The position numbers and the translations under genes were made by a program. This document shows, one piece after another, positions 43,459 through 51,732 of a DNA stretch of 64,000 bases (its first letter is position 1; each line of letters opens with the position of its first letter). The notes beneath the pieces are model-generated. The model was not told the DNA's origin, did not search any database, and worked only from the letters and a program-made list of their open reading frames with translations. This DNA is from Paenibacillus woosongensis (GTDB lineage: Bacteria > Bacillota > Bacilli > Paenibacillales > Paenibacillaceae): positions 186,001 to 250,000 of the forward strand of contig NZ_WNZW01000001.1 in assembly GCF_009725165.1 (NCBI RefSeq). Direction: 5' to 3'.

Positions 43459-44925
43459 ATGTCCATGACAGCATTGCCGGATTCCTTCCGTGAACGCATG
43501 ATTACGATGCTCGGGGAGAGAGAAGGGCAAACGTTCCTTAACAGCTATGCGATGCCGCGAACGTACGGACTGCGAATCAACACGCTGAAAATTAAGCCCG
43601 GATCACCAGCAGAACGCGACATCATACAGCGCTTCGGACTGGAGGGCATCCCTTGGTGCGAGGATGGCTTTTATTACGATGAAGACAAGCGCCCGGGCAA
43701 ACATGCTTACCATGCCGCGGGATTATATTATATTCAAGAACCGTCTGCTATGTCTGCTGTTGAGCTGCTGAACCCTCAGCCCGGAGAGACCGTGCTGGAT
43801 CTGGCCGCGGCGCCGGGAGGCAAAACAACGCAGATCGCGATGAAAATGAACGGCAAAGGCCTGCTGATCAGCAACGAGATCCACCCCCAGCGCGCAAAAA
43901 TACTAGCGGAGAACGTCGAGCGCTTCGGCGTGCGCAACGCGGTCGTTACGCAGGCTGCTCCGGGCGAGCTGTCCTCGCGATTCCCGCTCGCCTTTGACCG
44001 GATCATGCTCGATGCGCCTTGTTCCGGCGAAGGCATGTTCCGCAAGGACCCGGACGCGATAGCCGAATGGTCGGAGCAATCGGTGGAGTTTTGCGCGGCA
44101 AGGCAATGGGACATTCTGCAGGATGCCGTTGCGATGCTGAAGCCGGGAGGCCAGCTTGCCTACTCGACCTGCACCTTCAACCGGGAGGAGAACGAGGAGA
44201 CCATTGCCCGGCTGCTGGCGCATTATCCCGATTTGACGCTGGTGGCGGAGAAGCGGATTTGGCCGCATCGGCACAAAGGTGAAGGGCATTACGTCGCCTT
44301 GCTGCAGCGCAAGAGCAGGGTTGATGAGAAGCCGGGAGCGTTAGCGGCTTCCTCTCCAGCATTCCGCGCTGAACCGGATAAAGCCCGTCCCAAGAGCAAA
44401 CCGCACGGTAAAAAACGCAGCAATGGAAAGAACAGCGAAAGAAATACAACGGCCGCCTTTGAGGCTTTCACCGACTGGGCGGAAAGCGAGATTCCCGGCT
44501 TCGGAGGATGGCTTGGGGATCGTGCAGGAGAAGGAATCCCTATTTTATTTGGGGAATCATTGTATTTGCTGCCGTTCAGCACAGAATTGCATCTTACACC
44601 TGACATCCTTGCCGGGTTGAAAATCCCCCGTGCCGGCCTCCAACTGGGCGACTATAAAAAAGGGCGCTTCCAGCCGGCCCACGCGCTGGCTATGGCCATC
44701 CGCCCTGCGGATGCCGCTCTAACCTGGACGCTTAAGCCAGACTCGTCTGAACTGGCGGCTTATTTGCACGGAGACACTTTGGCGGTTCCCGCCGATTACC
44801 GCGGCTGGTGTCTCGTTAGGGTGGAATGCGGCGGCGACAGCTTCCCCCTCGGCTGGGGCAAAGCTAGCGGCGGCCAGCTTAAGAATCATCTGCCTAAAGG
44901 GCTGCGCCAGCAGCTGCCCGTGTAG
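43459..44925 (+). CDS. RsmB/NOP-family rRNA cytosine methyltransferase (RsmF-like), copy 1
   Basis: 488 aa. Methylates C5 of a cytosine in rRNA with SAM. Motif I VLDLAAAPGGKTTQ, motif IV APCSGEGMF with its cysteine, motif VI STCTFN with the catalytic cysteine. After a basic linker (KPHGKKRSNGKNSER) comes a C-terminal PUA-like RNA-binding domain ending in GWGKASGGQLKNHLPKGLR. AAAGGAG precedes the ATG; promoter TTGAGA-16 bp-TAAAAT just upstream. Paralogue of the gene at 47239-48840. Confidence 0.9.
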   Translation: MSMTALPDSFRERMITMLGEREGQTFLNSYAMPRTYGLRINTLKIKPGSPAERDIIQRFGLEGIPWCEDGFYYDEDKRPGKHAYHAAGLYYIQEPSAMSAVELLNPQPGETVLDLAAAPGGKTTQIAMKMNGKGLLISNEIHPQRAKILAENVERFGVRNAVVTQAAPGELSSRFPLAFDRIMLDAPCSGEGMFRKDPDAIAEWSEQSVEFCAARQWDILQDAVAMLKPGGQLAYSTCTFNREENEETIARLLAHYPDLTLVAEKRIWPHRHKGEGHYVALLQRKSRVDEKPGALAASSPAFRAEPDKARPKSKPHGKKRSNGKNSERNTTAAFEAFTDWAESEIPGFGGWLGDRAGEGIPILFGESLYLLPFSTELHLTPDILAGLKIPRAGLQLGDYKKGRFQPAHALAMAIRPADAALTWTLKPDSSELAAYLHGDTLAVPADYRGWCLVRVECGGDSFPLGWGKASGGQLKNHLPKGLRQQLPV

Positions 44926-44993
44926 CCGGCAGATGATTTACCAGTCAATGGCAAAAATTCGTTCCAACCAGATAGGGAGTCTTCCAAATATAA

Positions 44994-45033
44994 GCCGGAT
45001 GGAAAAACGCGATGCTTTCCGTCCGGCCTTTTT
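44994..45033 (+). terminator. Terminator of the first RsmF-like gene
   Basis: GCCGGATGGAAA pairs with TTTCCGTCCGGC (one G-U pair), followed by CTTTTT. Confidence 0.9.
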
Positions 45034-45120
45034 ACACATTTGTTTATGAAGGAAATTGGAAACCGTATGCCTGCTACTGCCTGCTATTCTTAGTAATTGT
45101 GGGCTAATGCCACACTAATA

Positions 45121-45158
45121 CTACCGAAATACCACTGTACGACTGAAATAACACTGTA
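45121..45158. repeat. Two tandem 19-bp units
   Basis: CTACCGAAATACCACTGTA (45121-45139) followed at once by CGACTGAAATAACACTGTA (45140-45158), 16 of 19 bases identical. A looser partial unit may precede it. No function apparent. Confidence 0.6.
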
Positions 45159-45278
45159 ATCCAAACTCCGCATGTACATTGTCCAGACTGAACCTATATC
45201 ATCAAGAAACCCAGGAACAACAGCGCCTGCAGAAATACTATGCCTACTTACTTTACACCCACTATAATAGGTCAACTA

Positions 45279-45467
45279 ATTTAAATGGATTTATAGTAGT
45301 TAGATTCTTCAACAAAATAAGAAAGGTAGAATTAAATGAATTTCATGTCGTTAAAAGAAGGGAGATAGCCATTATGGACTGGAATCTTGATTTTAAGCAC
45401 ATGAAGTCCATCTAATCTCCTGTAACATTCGTTTAGAGCATAATTAGATACATGAATTCCATTTAGT
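45279..45467. repeat. Nested inverted-repeat element (TGGATTTCATGT family)
   Basis: Four diverged copies of one motif, two on each strand in mirror order: AAATGGATTTATAGTAGTTAG at 45282-45302 (+), AAATGAATTTCATGTCGTTA at 45334-45353 (+), TAGATGGACTTCATGTGCTTA at 45414-45394 (-), and AAATGGAATTCATGTATCTA at 45463-45444 (-). The arrangement allows nested hairpins. Related to the palindrome at 23550-23631. An open frame over it (45179-45415) is not believable as a gene. Confidence 0.6.
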
Positions 45468-45546
45468 GTACCACACAGCAGGTGTATGGAGTCCTTGAAT
45501 CCGAAATGATCTGGTGCGTGGTTTAGAGGGCGACAACTTAGCTTAA

Positions 45547-45602
45547 GAAAAAAAGGGGCGACCCTCCGTCATCTTTGATGACTTGGGACAGCCCCTTCTT
45601 TC
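45547..45602 (-). terminator. Terminator of the HAD phosphatase gene
   Basis: Outer AAGGGGC/GCCCCTT and inner CGTCATC/GATGACT helices; minus-strand T7 follows. Confidence 0.88.
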
Positions 45603-45637
45603 GTAACCGTCGTCAGCCGACTGCCGTTTTGATAAAA

Positions 45638-46453
45638 TTAACGCACTGATTCTTCCAAGCAGTATTTCTCAAGCGCCAGCTTCACGCCCTCCTCGTTGTT
45701 CGAAGCAGTAACCGCTTTAGCGGCCGCTTTAACCTCTAGCGGCGAGTTGTCCATCGCGATGCTGAGCCCGGCATAAGTTAGCATCGATATGTCGTTGTAG
45801 TAATTGCCGACGGCCATGACGTTCTCCGCAGGAATCCCCCGCTTCTCCGCCAGCTTCCGCAAGGCTGCGCCTTTGGAGGAATCCTTGTGGGTGATGTCGA
45901 TGAAGAAGTCGCCGCTGCGCAGAACATTAAATTCCGAGTTATCCCATTTGCTCCAGTCGGCGTACACTTTATCCAACTCGTCCTTATGGCCGGACACAGT
46001 CACTTTCACGATGGGCTCGCTCAGGTCTGCCCAGCGCGGCAGCTCCTTAGGCACCATCATGAACTGTTTGTACATATCCAGCGCTTCCTGGCTTAGGCCG
46101 GCAGCCCCCTGAACATAGAGCGCGAATGTCGTATTCACGTCAAAGTGAACGCCGTTATCCCGGCAGTAGTCCAAATAAGGAGCCAGGGTCAGCGGGCTGA
46201 TTTCGAATTCATGGACGATTTCCAAAGTCTCAATGTTAACCGTTGCCGCCCCGTTATGCGTAATGACGTAACCACTCAGACCCATTTGCTTCATGAACGG
46301 TATAGAGTTTCCCGGAGCACGGCCGGTGCAGAGAACGAATTCCGTGCCCTGTTCCGCAATTTTCTTGATCGTCTCCGCCGTTCCCGGCGTCAGCTCGTGA
46401 TCATCGTTCAGCAATGTACCGTCTACGTCCAAAGCGATCAGTTTGTATCTCAT
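45638..46453 (-). CDS. Cof-type HAD-IIB phosphatase
   Basis: 271 aa. Haloacid-dehalogenase phosphatase with nucleophile motif ALDVDGTLLN, motif II CTGRAP, and motif III/IV VMAVGNYYNDISML; the large C2B cap lies between. Such enzymes dephosphorylate sugar phosphates, FMN or similar. The second ATG (46453) is chosen because AAAGGAG lies 9-10 nt before it and too close to the first one (46459). Confidence 0.88.
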   Translation of the reverse strand: MRYKLIALDVDGTLLNDDHELTPGTAETIKKIAEQGTEFVLCTGRAPGNSIPFMKQMGLSGYVITHNGAATVNIETLEIVHEFEISPLTLAPYLDYCRDNGVHFDVNTTFALYVQGAAGLSQEALDMYKQFMMVPKELPRWADLSEPIVKVTVSGHKDELDKVYADWSKWDNSEFNVLRSGDFFIDITHKDSSKGAALRKLAEKRGIPAENVMAVGNYYNDISMLTYAGLSIAMDNSPLEVKAAAKAVTASNNEEGVKLALEKYCLEESVR

Positions 46454-46480
46454 CTCCATGTCTCCTTTGTTTATCTATAA

Positions 46481-47233
46481 CTATTTCTTGTACGTCTTAA
46501 GCAGCTCCACCTCGGCCTCCGTCAGCTCGCGGTATGAACCGAGCGCCAGGGAGTCATCCAGCGTGAGCGGTCCCATGCTAATGCGCTTCAAATATATAAC
46601 CTTTGATCCGGCGGCCATGAACATCCGCTTTACCTGATGAAACTTGCCTTCGGAAATGGTCAGCCGGATGCGTGACATCACGCCTTCCTCCAGGCGCTCG
46701 TGCCCAAGCACCTCCAGCTCAGCCGGCAAGGTGACGTAGCCGTCATCCAGAGTAACCCCTTCGCGGAACAGCGCGATTTCCCGCTCCCCGATCTCGCCCA
46801 GCACATGAGCCTCGTACGTCTTCGGCACATGCTTGCGCGGCGATAACAGATCATGGGCCAGCTGCCCGTCATTCGTCAGCAGCAGAAAACCTTCCGTATC
46901 CTTATCCAGGCGTCCCACTGGAAAGGGAGAGAACACACGCAGCTCCGCCGGAATTAAATCCAGCACCGTCCGCTCCCGGGAGTCCTCCGTCGCGGAAATG
47001 ACGTCTTGCGGCTTGTTCAGCATCAAATATACGAACTCGCGGTAATCGATGCCCTTTCCATCCACGGTGATGCTGTCCTCGTAAGGATCGGCCTGAATCC
47101 CGCTATCCTTGGGAACAGAGCCATTCAGCATAACTCTCCCCTGTTTCACCATTTTTTTGATATCCGATCTCGAGCCATAACCAAGATGGCCGAGTATTTT
47201 ATCCAGCCTTTGCGTTTTTTTGCCTTTGCCCAC
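46481..47233 (-). CDS. 16S rRNA pseudouridine synthase (RsuA family)
   Basis: 250 aa. N-terminal S4 RNA-binding domain (QRLDKILGHLGYGSRSDIKKMVKQGRVMLNG), then the synthase core with the catalytic aspartate in PVGRLDKDTEGFLLLTNDG. Expected to make pseudouridine in 16S rRNA. A GTG at 47233 is chosen: it sits just after the stop of the methyltransferase gene and GGAGGTGG lies 11 nt upstream. The frame is open to 47293 inside that gene. Two rRNA-modifying genes are thus in one transcript. Confidence 0.85.
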   Translation of the reverse strand: MGKGKKTQRLDKILGHLGYGSRSDIKKMVKQGRVMLNGSVPKDSGIQADPYEDSITVDGKGIDYREFVYLMLNKPQDVISATEDSRERTVLDLIPAELRVFSPFPVGRLDKDTEGFLLLTNDGQLAHDLLSPRKHVPKTYEAHVLGEIGEREIALFREGVTLDDGYVTLPAELEVLGHERLEEGVMSRIRLTISEGKFHQVKRMFMAAGSKVIYLKRISMGPLTLDDSLALGSYRELTEAEVELLKTYKK

Positions 47234-47238
47234 GTATG

Positions 47239-48840
47239 CTATGTCCACCTCCACCCTGCGGGATATTCGTTCTTGAGCATCCCGTCTATCCATTTCCCCC
47301 AGCCTAGCGATACGCCGTCAACGCAAACCAGTACGTATCCTTTAGGGAAACCCTGGATACCCCGGCATTCGATTCTCGATGCCGGGACATTCAGGGTTTC
47401 CCCTTTAAGATACCTGACCGCTTCGCCATTCTCCTGGGATAAATTCAATACCCGGTTTGCTTCCCCTGCGGATAAGGCGGTCGCAAGCGGATGACCTGGG
47501 GCAAACCGGCCATTCTTTACGGTGCCAGCATACCATCCGGGACGAACGGTCTTTAGTCCGGCGAGCTGTTCCTTCGACAGCGGGGACTGGTAGATATGGC
47601 CGCCGAACAACAACGGCTGTCCGGGGAGCTTCGCGGTTACATGCTCGCTTGCAAACTGCTGCCAGCAATCCAGAAGCTCCCGTTCGCCGGGCACTTTCCC
47701 AGCACTCTCCCGCCCTTTGGCGGCCTTCCCCGTATGAGGATGGCCTGCAGGCCTCCGGTTCGTTTTGCCCGGCTTACTGCCGGGGCTTGTCTGTTGCGGC
47801 TCTCTGCCGCTCACGGACATCTGTCCGTCACGCGCTCCCTGACCCTCGGCCCACTTGTCCCGGCTTGCTGCCGGGCCCTTGTGCTGCAGCACGGCCAGGA
47901 AATGCCCCTCGCCTTCAACCTGGTGCGGCCACAGCCTGCCGCACTGTGCGGTCAGGCTAGCGGCTTCCGAAGAGAAGGCAGCATCACCGCCTTCCGCATT
48001 CAACCGGTACAGCCACTCCGGACGACCTGGCGAGAAGCCGGGTTCCTTCGGCAGCGGAACAAGCTCAAAATCCGGGTGCCGATCCAGGAACCAGGCGATC
48101 ATTGCCTCATTCTCTTCAGGAGCAAATGTACAGGTTGAATACACGATTCTGCCGCCCGGCGCCAGCGTGGCCGCAGCGGATTTCAGGATGTCCTTCTGCA
48201 TTACGGTGCACTTGGAGGTCGAATGAACCTCCCACTGCCGCGCCATGTCCTCGTCCTTGCGGAACATGCCTTCTCCAGAGCAGGGGGCATCGATCAGAAT
48301 TTTATCGAAGTAAGCCGGAAAAGCTTCAGCGATACGCTCCGGCGACTCATTCAGCACCACGGCATTGCGGACGCCGTACAGCTCGACGTTTTTGGCCAGT
48401 GCCTTCGTCCGATCTGCGTGAATGTCGTTGGCTACAAGTACGCCTTCTCCTTGCAGCTTGGCCGCGATTTGCGTCGTTTTGCCTCCGGGCGCAGCACATA
48501 AATCCAGCACTCTCTGGCCAGGTGACACATCAAGCATTTCCACAGGCGCCATCGCGCTGGGCTCTTGAATATAATACAGCCCCGCATGATAATACGGGTG
48601 CTTTCCCGGCTTCTGTCCTTCCTGAACATAGAATCCTGCGGAGCACCAAGGTACGGGCTTCAGTTCAAACGGAGAGAGGCGCAAGAACGACTCGACGCTT
48701 ATTTTAAGCGTATTAACCCGGATACCGGCATAACGGGGGTTGTCATAAGATGATAGAAAAGCGCCGTAATCGCTGCCCAGCAGCTGCTGCATCTTTTCCA
48801 GAAAAGCCATCGGTACATGTACTGCCATATATTGAACCAT
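47239..48840 (-). CDS. RsmB/NOP-family rRNA cytosine methyltransferase (RsmF-like), copy 2
   Basis: 533 aa. Same layout as the paralogue at 43459: SAM motif VLDLCAAPGGKTTQ, APCSGEGMF, STCTF, then a longer Gly/Pro/basic linker (PGSKPGKTNRRPAGHPH) and a PUA-like end GWGKWIDGMLKNEYPAGW. Both catalytic cysteines are present. The exact start is unsure: ATG at 48840 or 48828 (codon 5), with AAGGATGG near both. Followed by the RsuA gene 6 bp on. Confidence 0.88.
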   Translation of the reverse strand: MVQYMAVHVPMAFLEKMQQLLGSDYGAFLSSYDNPRYAGIRVNTLKISVESFLRLSPFELKPVPWCSAGFYVQEGQKPGKHPYYHAGLYYIQEPSAMAPVEMLDVSPGQRVLDLCAAPGGKTTQIAAKLQGEGVLVANDIHADRTKALAKNVELYGVRNAVVLNESPERIAEAFPAYFDKILIDAPCSGEGMFRKDEDMARQWEVHSTSKCTVMQKDILKSAAATLAPGGRIVYSTCTFAPEENEAMIAWFLDRHPDFELVPLPKEPGFSPGRPEWLYRLNAEGGDAAFSSEAASLTAQCGRLWPHQVEGEGHFLAVLQHKGPAASRDKWAEGQGARDGQMSVSGREPQQTSPGSKPGKTNRRPAGHPHTGKAAKGRESAGKVPGERELLDCWQQFASEHVTAKLPGQPLLFGGHIYQSPLSKEQLAGLKTVRPGWYAGTVKNGRFAPGHPLATALSAGEANRVLNLSQENGEAVRYLKGETLNVPASRIECRGIQGFPKGYVLVCVDGVSLGWGKWIDGMLKNEYPAGWRWT

Positions 48841-48951
48841 CCATCCTTATCCGAGAATATGTCTATTGTAACATACCAGTATCATCAGATTGTAAAACAA
48901 TCCGTCATCCCCGTCCAGCCTTAGCCGAATTAATCGCATTCCGCACATACC

Positions 48952-48988
48952 AAAAAGCCCTTCCACCATACTTCGCATGAAAGGGCTA
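48952..48988 (-). terminator. Terminator of the relQ-DUF309 transcript
   Basis: AGCCCTT pairs with AAGGGCT around an 18-nt loop that can itself pair partly; T5 follows on the minus strand. Confidence 0.78.
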
Positions 48989-48994
48989 TATTAT

Positions 48995-49468
48995 TCATTT
49001 GGACTTGTTCTGTATCCGCAGGTCATGCTTGGCGCCTCGCTGAGGCCCTCTGCGCTGCGGAATGTTGGGGGTTACCTCCGATGACGCCTGCTTCACAAGC
49101 TCTGATAAGTGCTCATCCTGTATTTCGATGGTCAAGTCATAATAAGAAAAGGGGGATTGCTCATATTCCGCCAACTGAGCAGCATATGCTCTGGTCTCGT
49201 CGAGCAGCTTGGCAAGATTGATGCCTAGGGAATCCGGCGGATAGGGAGTGAGCCTCTGTGCAGCGGACTCCATCATTTTCCTCCCGCCAGTTACATTCCC
49301 GTTGCGAAAGTGGTACAAACCGACCGCAACCTGGAGCAGCCCCTTGTATAACGGGTCCTTATCCTGCTTCAGCCACAGCTCCTCCATCACTTCATGGCAT
49401 TCGAAGTAATCCTGGTCGCGATTGAAATAGATCAGGAAGGCTACGTACAGTGGATCATACATTGTCAT
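48995..49468 (-). CDS. DUF309 domain protein
   Basis: 157 aa. The DUF309 signature DYFECHEVMEELWLKQDKDPLYKGLLQVAVGLYHFRNGN occupies residues 17-56, a helical bundle with conserved His and Glu residues that may bind metal; function unknown. The ATG at 49468 overlaps the end of relQ by 14 bp, with GGAG inside relQ, so translation is coupled. The C-terminal 30 residues are basic and disordered-looking. Confidence 0.85.
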   Translation of the reverse strand: MTMYDPLYVAFLIYFNRDQDYFECHEVMEELWLKQDKDPLYKGLLQVAVGLYHFRNGNVTGGRKMMESAAQRLTPYPPDSLGINLAKLLDETRAYAAQLAEYEQSPFSYYDLTIEIQDEHLSELVKQASSEVTPNIPQRRGPQRGAKHDLRIQNKSK

Positions 49469-50273
49469 CGCCGGACTCCAACGCTTTTTTGGCTGCCTTG
49501 ATCTTTTGCGTGACTTCGGTATGCATCTCCTTCAGCCCTTCCATATCTCTGGTTTCCCACAGCTCGTTGAAGCGCTGCTGAGCCTCGATGGCCTCTGAAA
49601 CCATATGGTAAAAATATAGCTGATGAATCGCCGTCAACAAATGGTTCACGATGCTGGATTCATCCTCGAAGCTCTTTTGTGCCAGCAGAATCTCCTCGCG
49701 GATGCTGGACATTTCATTATCGAGGACAAAAGCGGCCTCTGCGGCCTTCTTCAGCCTGCCGCGCATTTCATCGGGCAGGCTCTCCCGGTATTTGTAATTC
49801 AGGGAGTGCTCGATCGTTGCCCAGAAATTCATGGCTAGCGTGCGAATCTGAATTTCAGCCAGCACGTTTTTGAGTCCCAAGGCAGTCTGAACCGGATATT
49901 CGATAATCATATGGAAGCTGCGATAGCCGCTTTCTTTATAATTCGTAATGTAATCCTTCTCATAAATTACTCTGAGATCCTTGCGGGCCCGGATATACTC
50001 GGCTACTCTGCGAATGTCCTCAACGAACTGGCACATGATTCGAATGCCGGCAATATCCTCGATCCCCTGCTCCAGTTGATCCATCGGCACGCTCAGTCGC
50101 TTGGCTTTATCGAGAATGCTTGATATTTTCTTGACTCTTCCGGTAACGAATTCAATCGGGGCATATTCCTCCAGCTTCTTGAGCTCGGAGCGCATCGTTT
50201 TGAACTTGACCTTCAACTCTTCCACCGTTTGCTCGTACGGCAGCAAAAATGCTCCCCAGTCTCTACTATCCAT
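49455..50273 (-). CDS. relQ: Small alarmone synthetase RelQ/YjbM type ((p)ppGpp synthetase)
   Basis: 272 aa. Synthesises (p)ppGpp from ATP and GDP/GTP. RelA-SpoT synthetase motifs: FVTGRVKKISSILDKAKR, DIAGIRIMC, KESGYRSFHMIIEYP, EIQIRTLAMNFWATIEHSLNYKY. No hydrolase or regulatory ACT/TGS domain. B. subtilis YjbM is about 211 aa (from memory), so there is a C-terminal extension of about 60 residues (NHLLTAIHQLYFYHMVSEAIEAQ and beyond). GGAGG precedes the ATG. Confidence 0.9.
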   Translation of the reverse strand: MDSRDWGAFLLPYEQTVEELKVKFKTMRSELKKLEEYAPIEFVTGRVKKISSILDKAKRLSVPMDQLEQGIEDIAGIRIMCQFVEDIRRVAEYIRARKDLRVIYEKDYITNYKESGYRSFHMIIEYPVQTALGLKNVLAEIQIRTLAMNFWATIEHSLNYKYRESLPDEMRGRLKKAAEAAFVLDNEMSSIREEILLAQKSFEDESSIVNHLLTAIHQLYFYHMVSEAIEAQQRFNELWETRDMEGLKEMHTEVTQKIKAAKKALESGDDNV

Positions 50274-50304
50274 TCCACTGTGCCTCCTGTCTTCTGTGGC
50301 CCGG

Positions 50305-51420
50305 TTAGCGATGATCTGCTCCTACTGCTTCGGAAATGTGGCTAAATCCGTCGCGGTGCAGCAGGTCCAGCAAACCGCGATGCACTTCCCGATTCAGCTC
50401 GGGACCTTCATAAATTAGAGCGGTATATATTTCTACCAGACTGGCGCCGGCACGAATTTTCTCATAGGCATCCTCAGCGTTAAAAATTCCGCCGGAACCG
50501 ATGATCGGAAGCTTCCCTTCCGTCAGTCGATAGACATGGGAAATAACCTCCGTTGATCTGTCCTTCAGCGGCTTTCCGCTGAGACCGCCGGTCTCCTGCG
50601 CGTGCTGATGCGTAATGCCTTCACGCGATATCGTCGTATTGGTAGCTATAATTCCCGATACGCCGCTATTCATGATTGTCTTCACCATGAATTCCAGCTC
50701 CGTCATGCTGACGTCCGGGGCGATTTTCACGAGAACATGCTTCTTCTTGCCATGCTTCTCCGCCTGCTTCGCCATCTCGCTTTGCACGGCCTCCAGCAGA
50801 GATGCCAGCTCGCTGCCATGCTGCAAATTGCGCAGGTCGGGCGTATTCGGCGAACTGATGTTCACGACAAAGAAGTCCGCATGCGGATAAAGCGCCGCAA
50901 TGCATTTCTCATAGTCAAGATGAGCCTCTTCATTAGGAGTGACCTTGTTCTTGCCGATATTGACAGCGACCGGAATCCGTCTGCTCCGCAGTTCTGTCAG
51001 CTGCCGGGCCATATAATCGGTGCCCTGGTTGTTGAACCCCATGCGGTTGATCAGCGCTTCCTGCGGTTTCAGGCGAAACAGCCTCGGCTGATCATTTCCC
51101 GGCTGGGCCTTCGGCGTGACCGTCCCGACCTCCATGAATCCGAAGCCGACAGCCGAAAACGCCTCTACCGCTTCCGCATTTTTATCCAGCCCTGCTGCCA
51201 GACCTACCGGAGTAGGAAAATGAATATCAAATAAATCGACAGCCAGCTCCGGAACCTCTTTAACACCGTACATTCCGTGCAGTAGAGGTATGAACCCCGG
51301 TACTCTCGCTGCCTTATGTAATCCTCCAATCATGAGATGGTGAGCCTTCTCAGCATCCAACCGGAAGAATAAATGCTTGCCAATATTGCGATACAACACG
51401 TCTATCTTCACTCCGTTCAT
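50305..51420 (-). CDS. pyrD: Dihydroorotate dehydrogenase, quinone-type (class 2)
   Basis: 371 aa. Oxidises dihydroorotate to orotate in pyrimidine synthesis, passing electrons to membrane quinone. N-terminal helices (LFFRLDAEKAHHLMIGGLHKA) form the quinone tunnel, FVVNISSPNTPDLRNLQ holds the class 2 catalytic serine, and the FMN site follows with IIATNTT and GSGGIFNAEDAYEKI. The start is uncertain: ATG at 51420, or a GTG at 51399 that would give the usual LYRNIGK opening and has GGAG upstream. Class 2 is unusual for Bacillota, where class 1B is common. Confidence 0.9.
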   Translation of the reverse strand: MNGVKIDVLYRNIGKHLFFRLDAEKAHHLMIGGLHKAARVPGFIPLLHGMYGVKEVPELAVDLFDIHFPTPVGLAAGLDKNAEAVEAFSAVGFGFMEVGTVTPKAQPGNDQPRLFRLKPQEALINRMGFNNQGTDYMARQLTELRSRRIPVAVNIGKNKVTPNEEAHLDYEKCIAALYPHADFFVVNISSPNTPDLRNLQHGSELASLLEAVQSEMAKQAEKHGKKKHVLVKIAPDVSMTELEFMVKTIMNSGVSGIIATNTTISREGITHQHAQETGGLSGKPLKDRSTEVISHVYRLTEGKLPIIGSGGIFNAEDAYEKIRAGASLVEIYTALIYEGPELNREVHRGLLDLLHRDGFSHISEAVGADHR

Positions 51421-51597
51421 CACTTATGCCATACAATGCCTCACTTTTTAGTTTATCGTTTTCTCGCTCAAAAGAAAAGTTTAACCTTCTCGCAAACGTA
51501 ACGATTTCGTCTCCCAGAGGTGATAGCATTTTAAAATGAAAGCTATTACAATAAATATGTAGCTCTTTGAACAATTTAGAAGGGAATGATTGTTGTC

Positions 51598-51729
51598 ATG
51601 GCTGCCAAACGCAAACCGCCGACGCTCCAGCAAAAGAAAGAGGAAGTCAACAAAAAAGGGCTCATCTGGGCCATTTCTATCGTTGCTGGGCTCATTATTC
51701 TGTTCACGCTAGCACTCGTATTCAAATAA
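51598..51729 (+). CDS. Small membrane peptide (43 aa)
   Basis: MAAKRKPPTLQQKKEEVNKK followed by one membrane helix (GLIWAISIVAGLIILFTLALVF). GAAGGGAATG precedes the ATG at a slightly long distance. Basic N-terminus inside, helix across, no exposed tail. Unknown family. It ends 3 bp from the convergent L,D-transpeptidase stop with no room for a terminator. Confidence 0.6.
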   Translation: MAAKRKPPTLQQKKEEVNKKGLIWAISIVAGLIILFTLALVFK

Positions 51730-51732
51730 TGG

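Noticed and set aside
45179..45415. 78-codon plus-strand frame after the first RsmF-like gene
   Set aside because: It lies on the nested inverted repeats and has no ribosome site.
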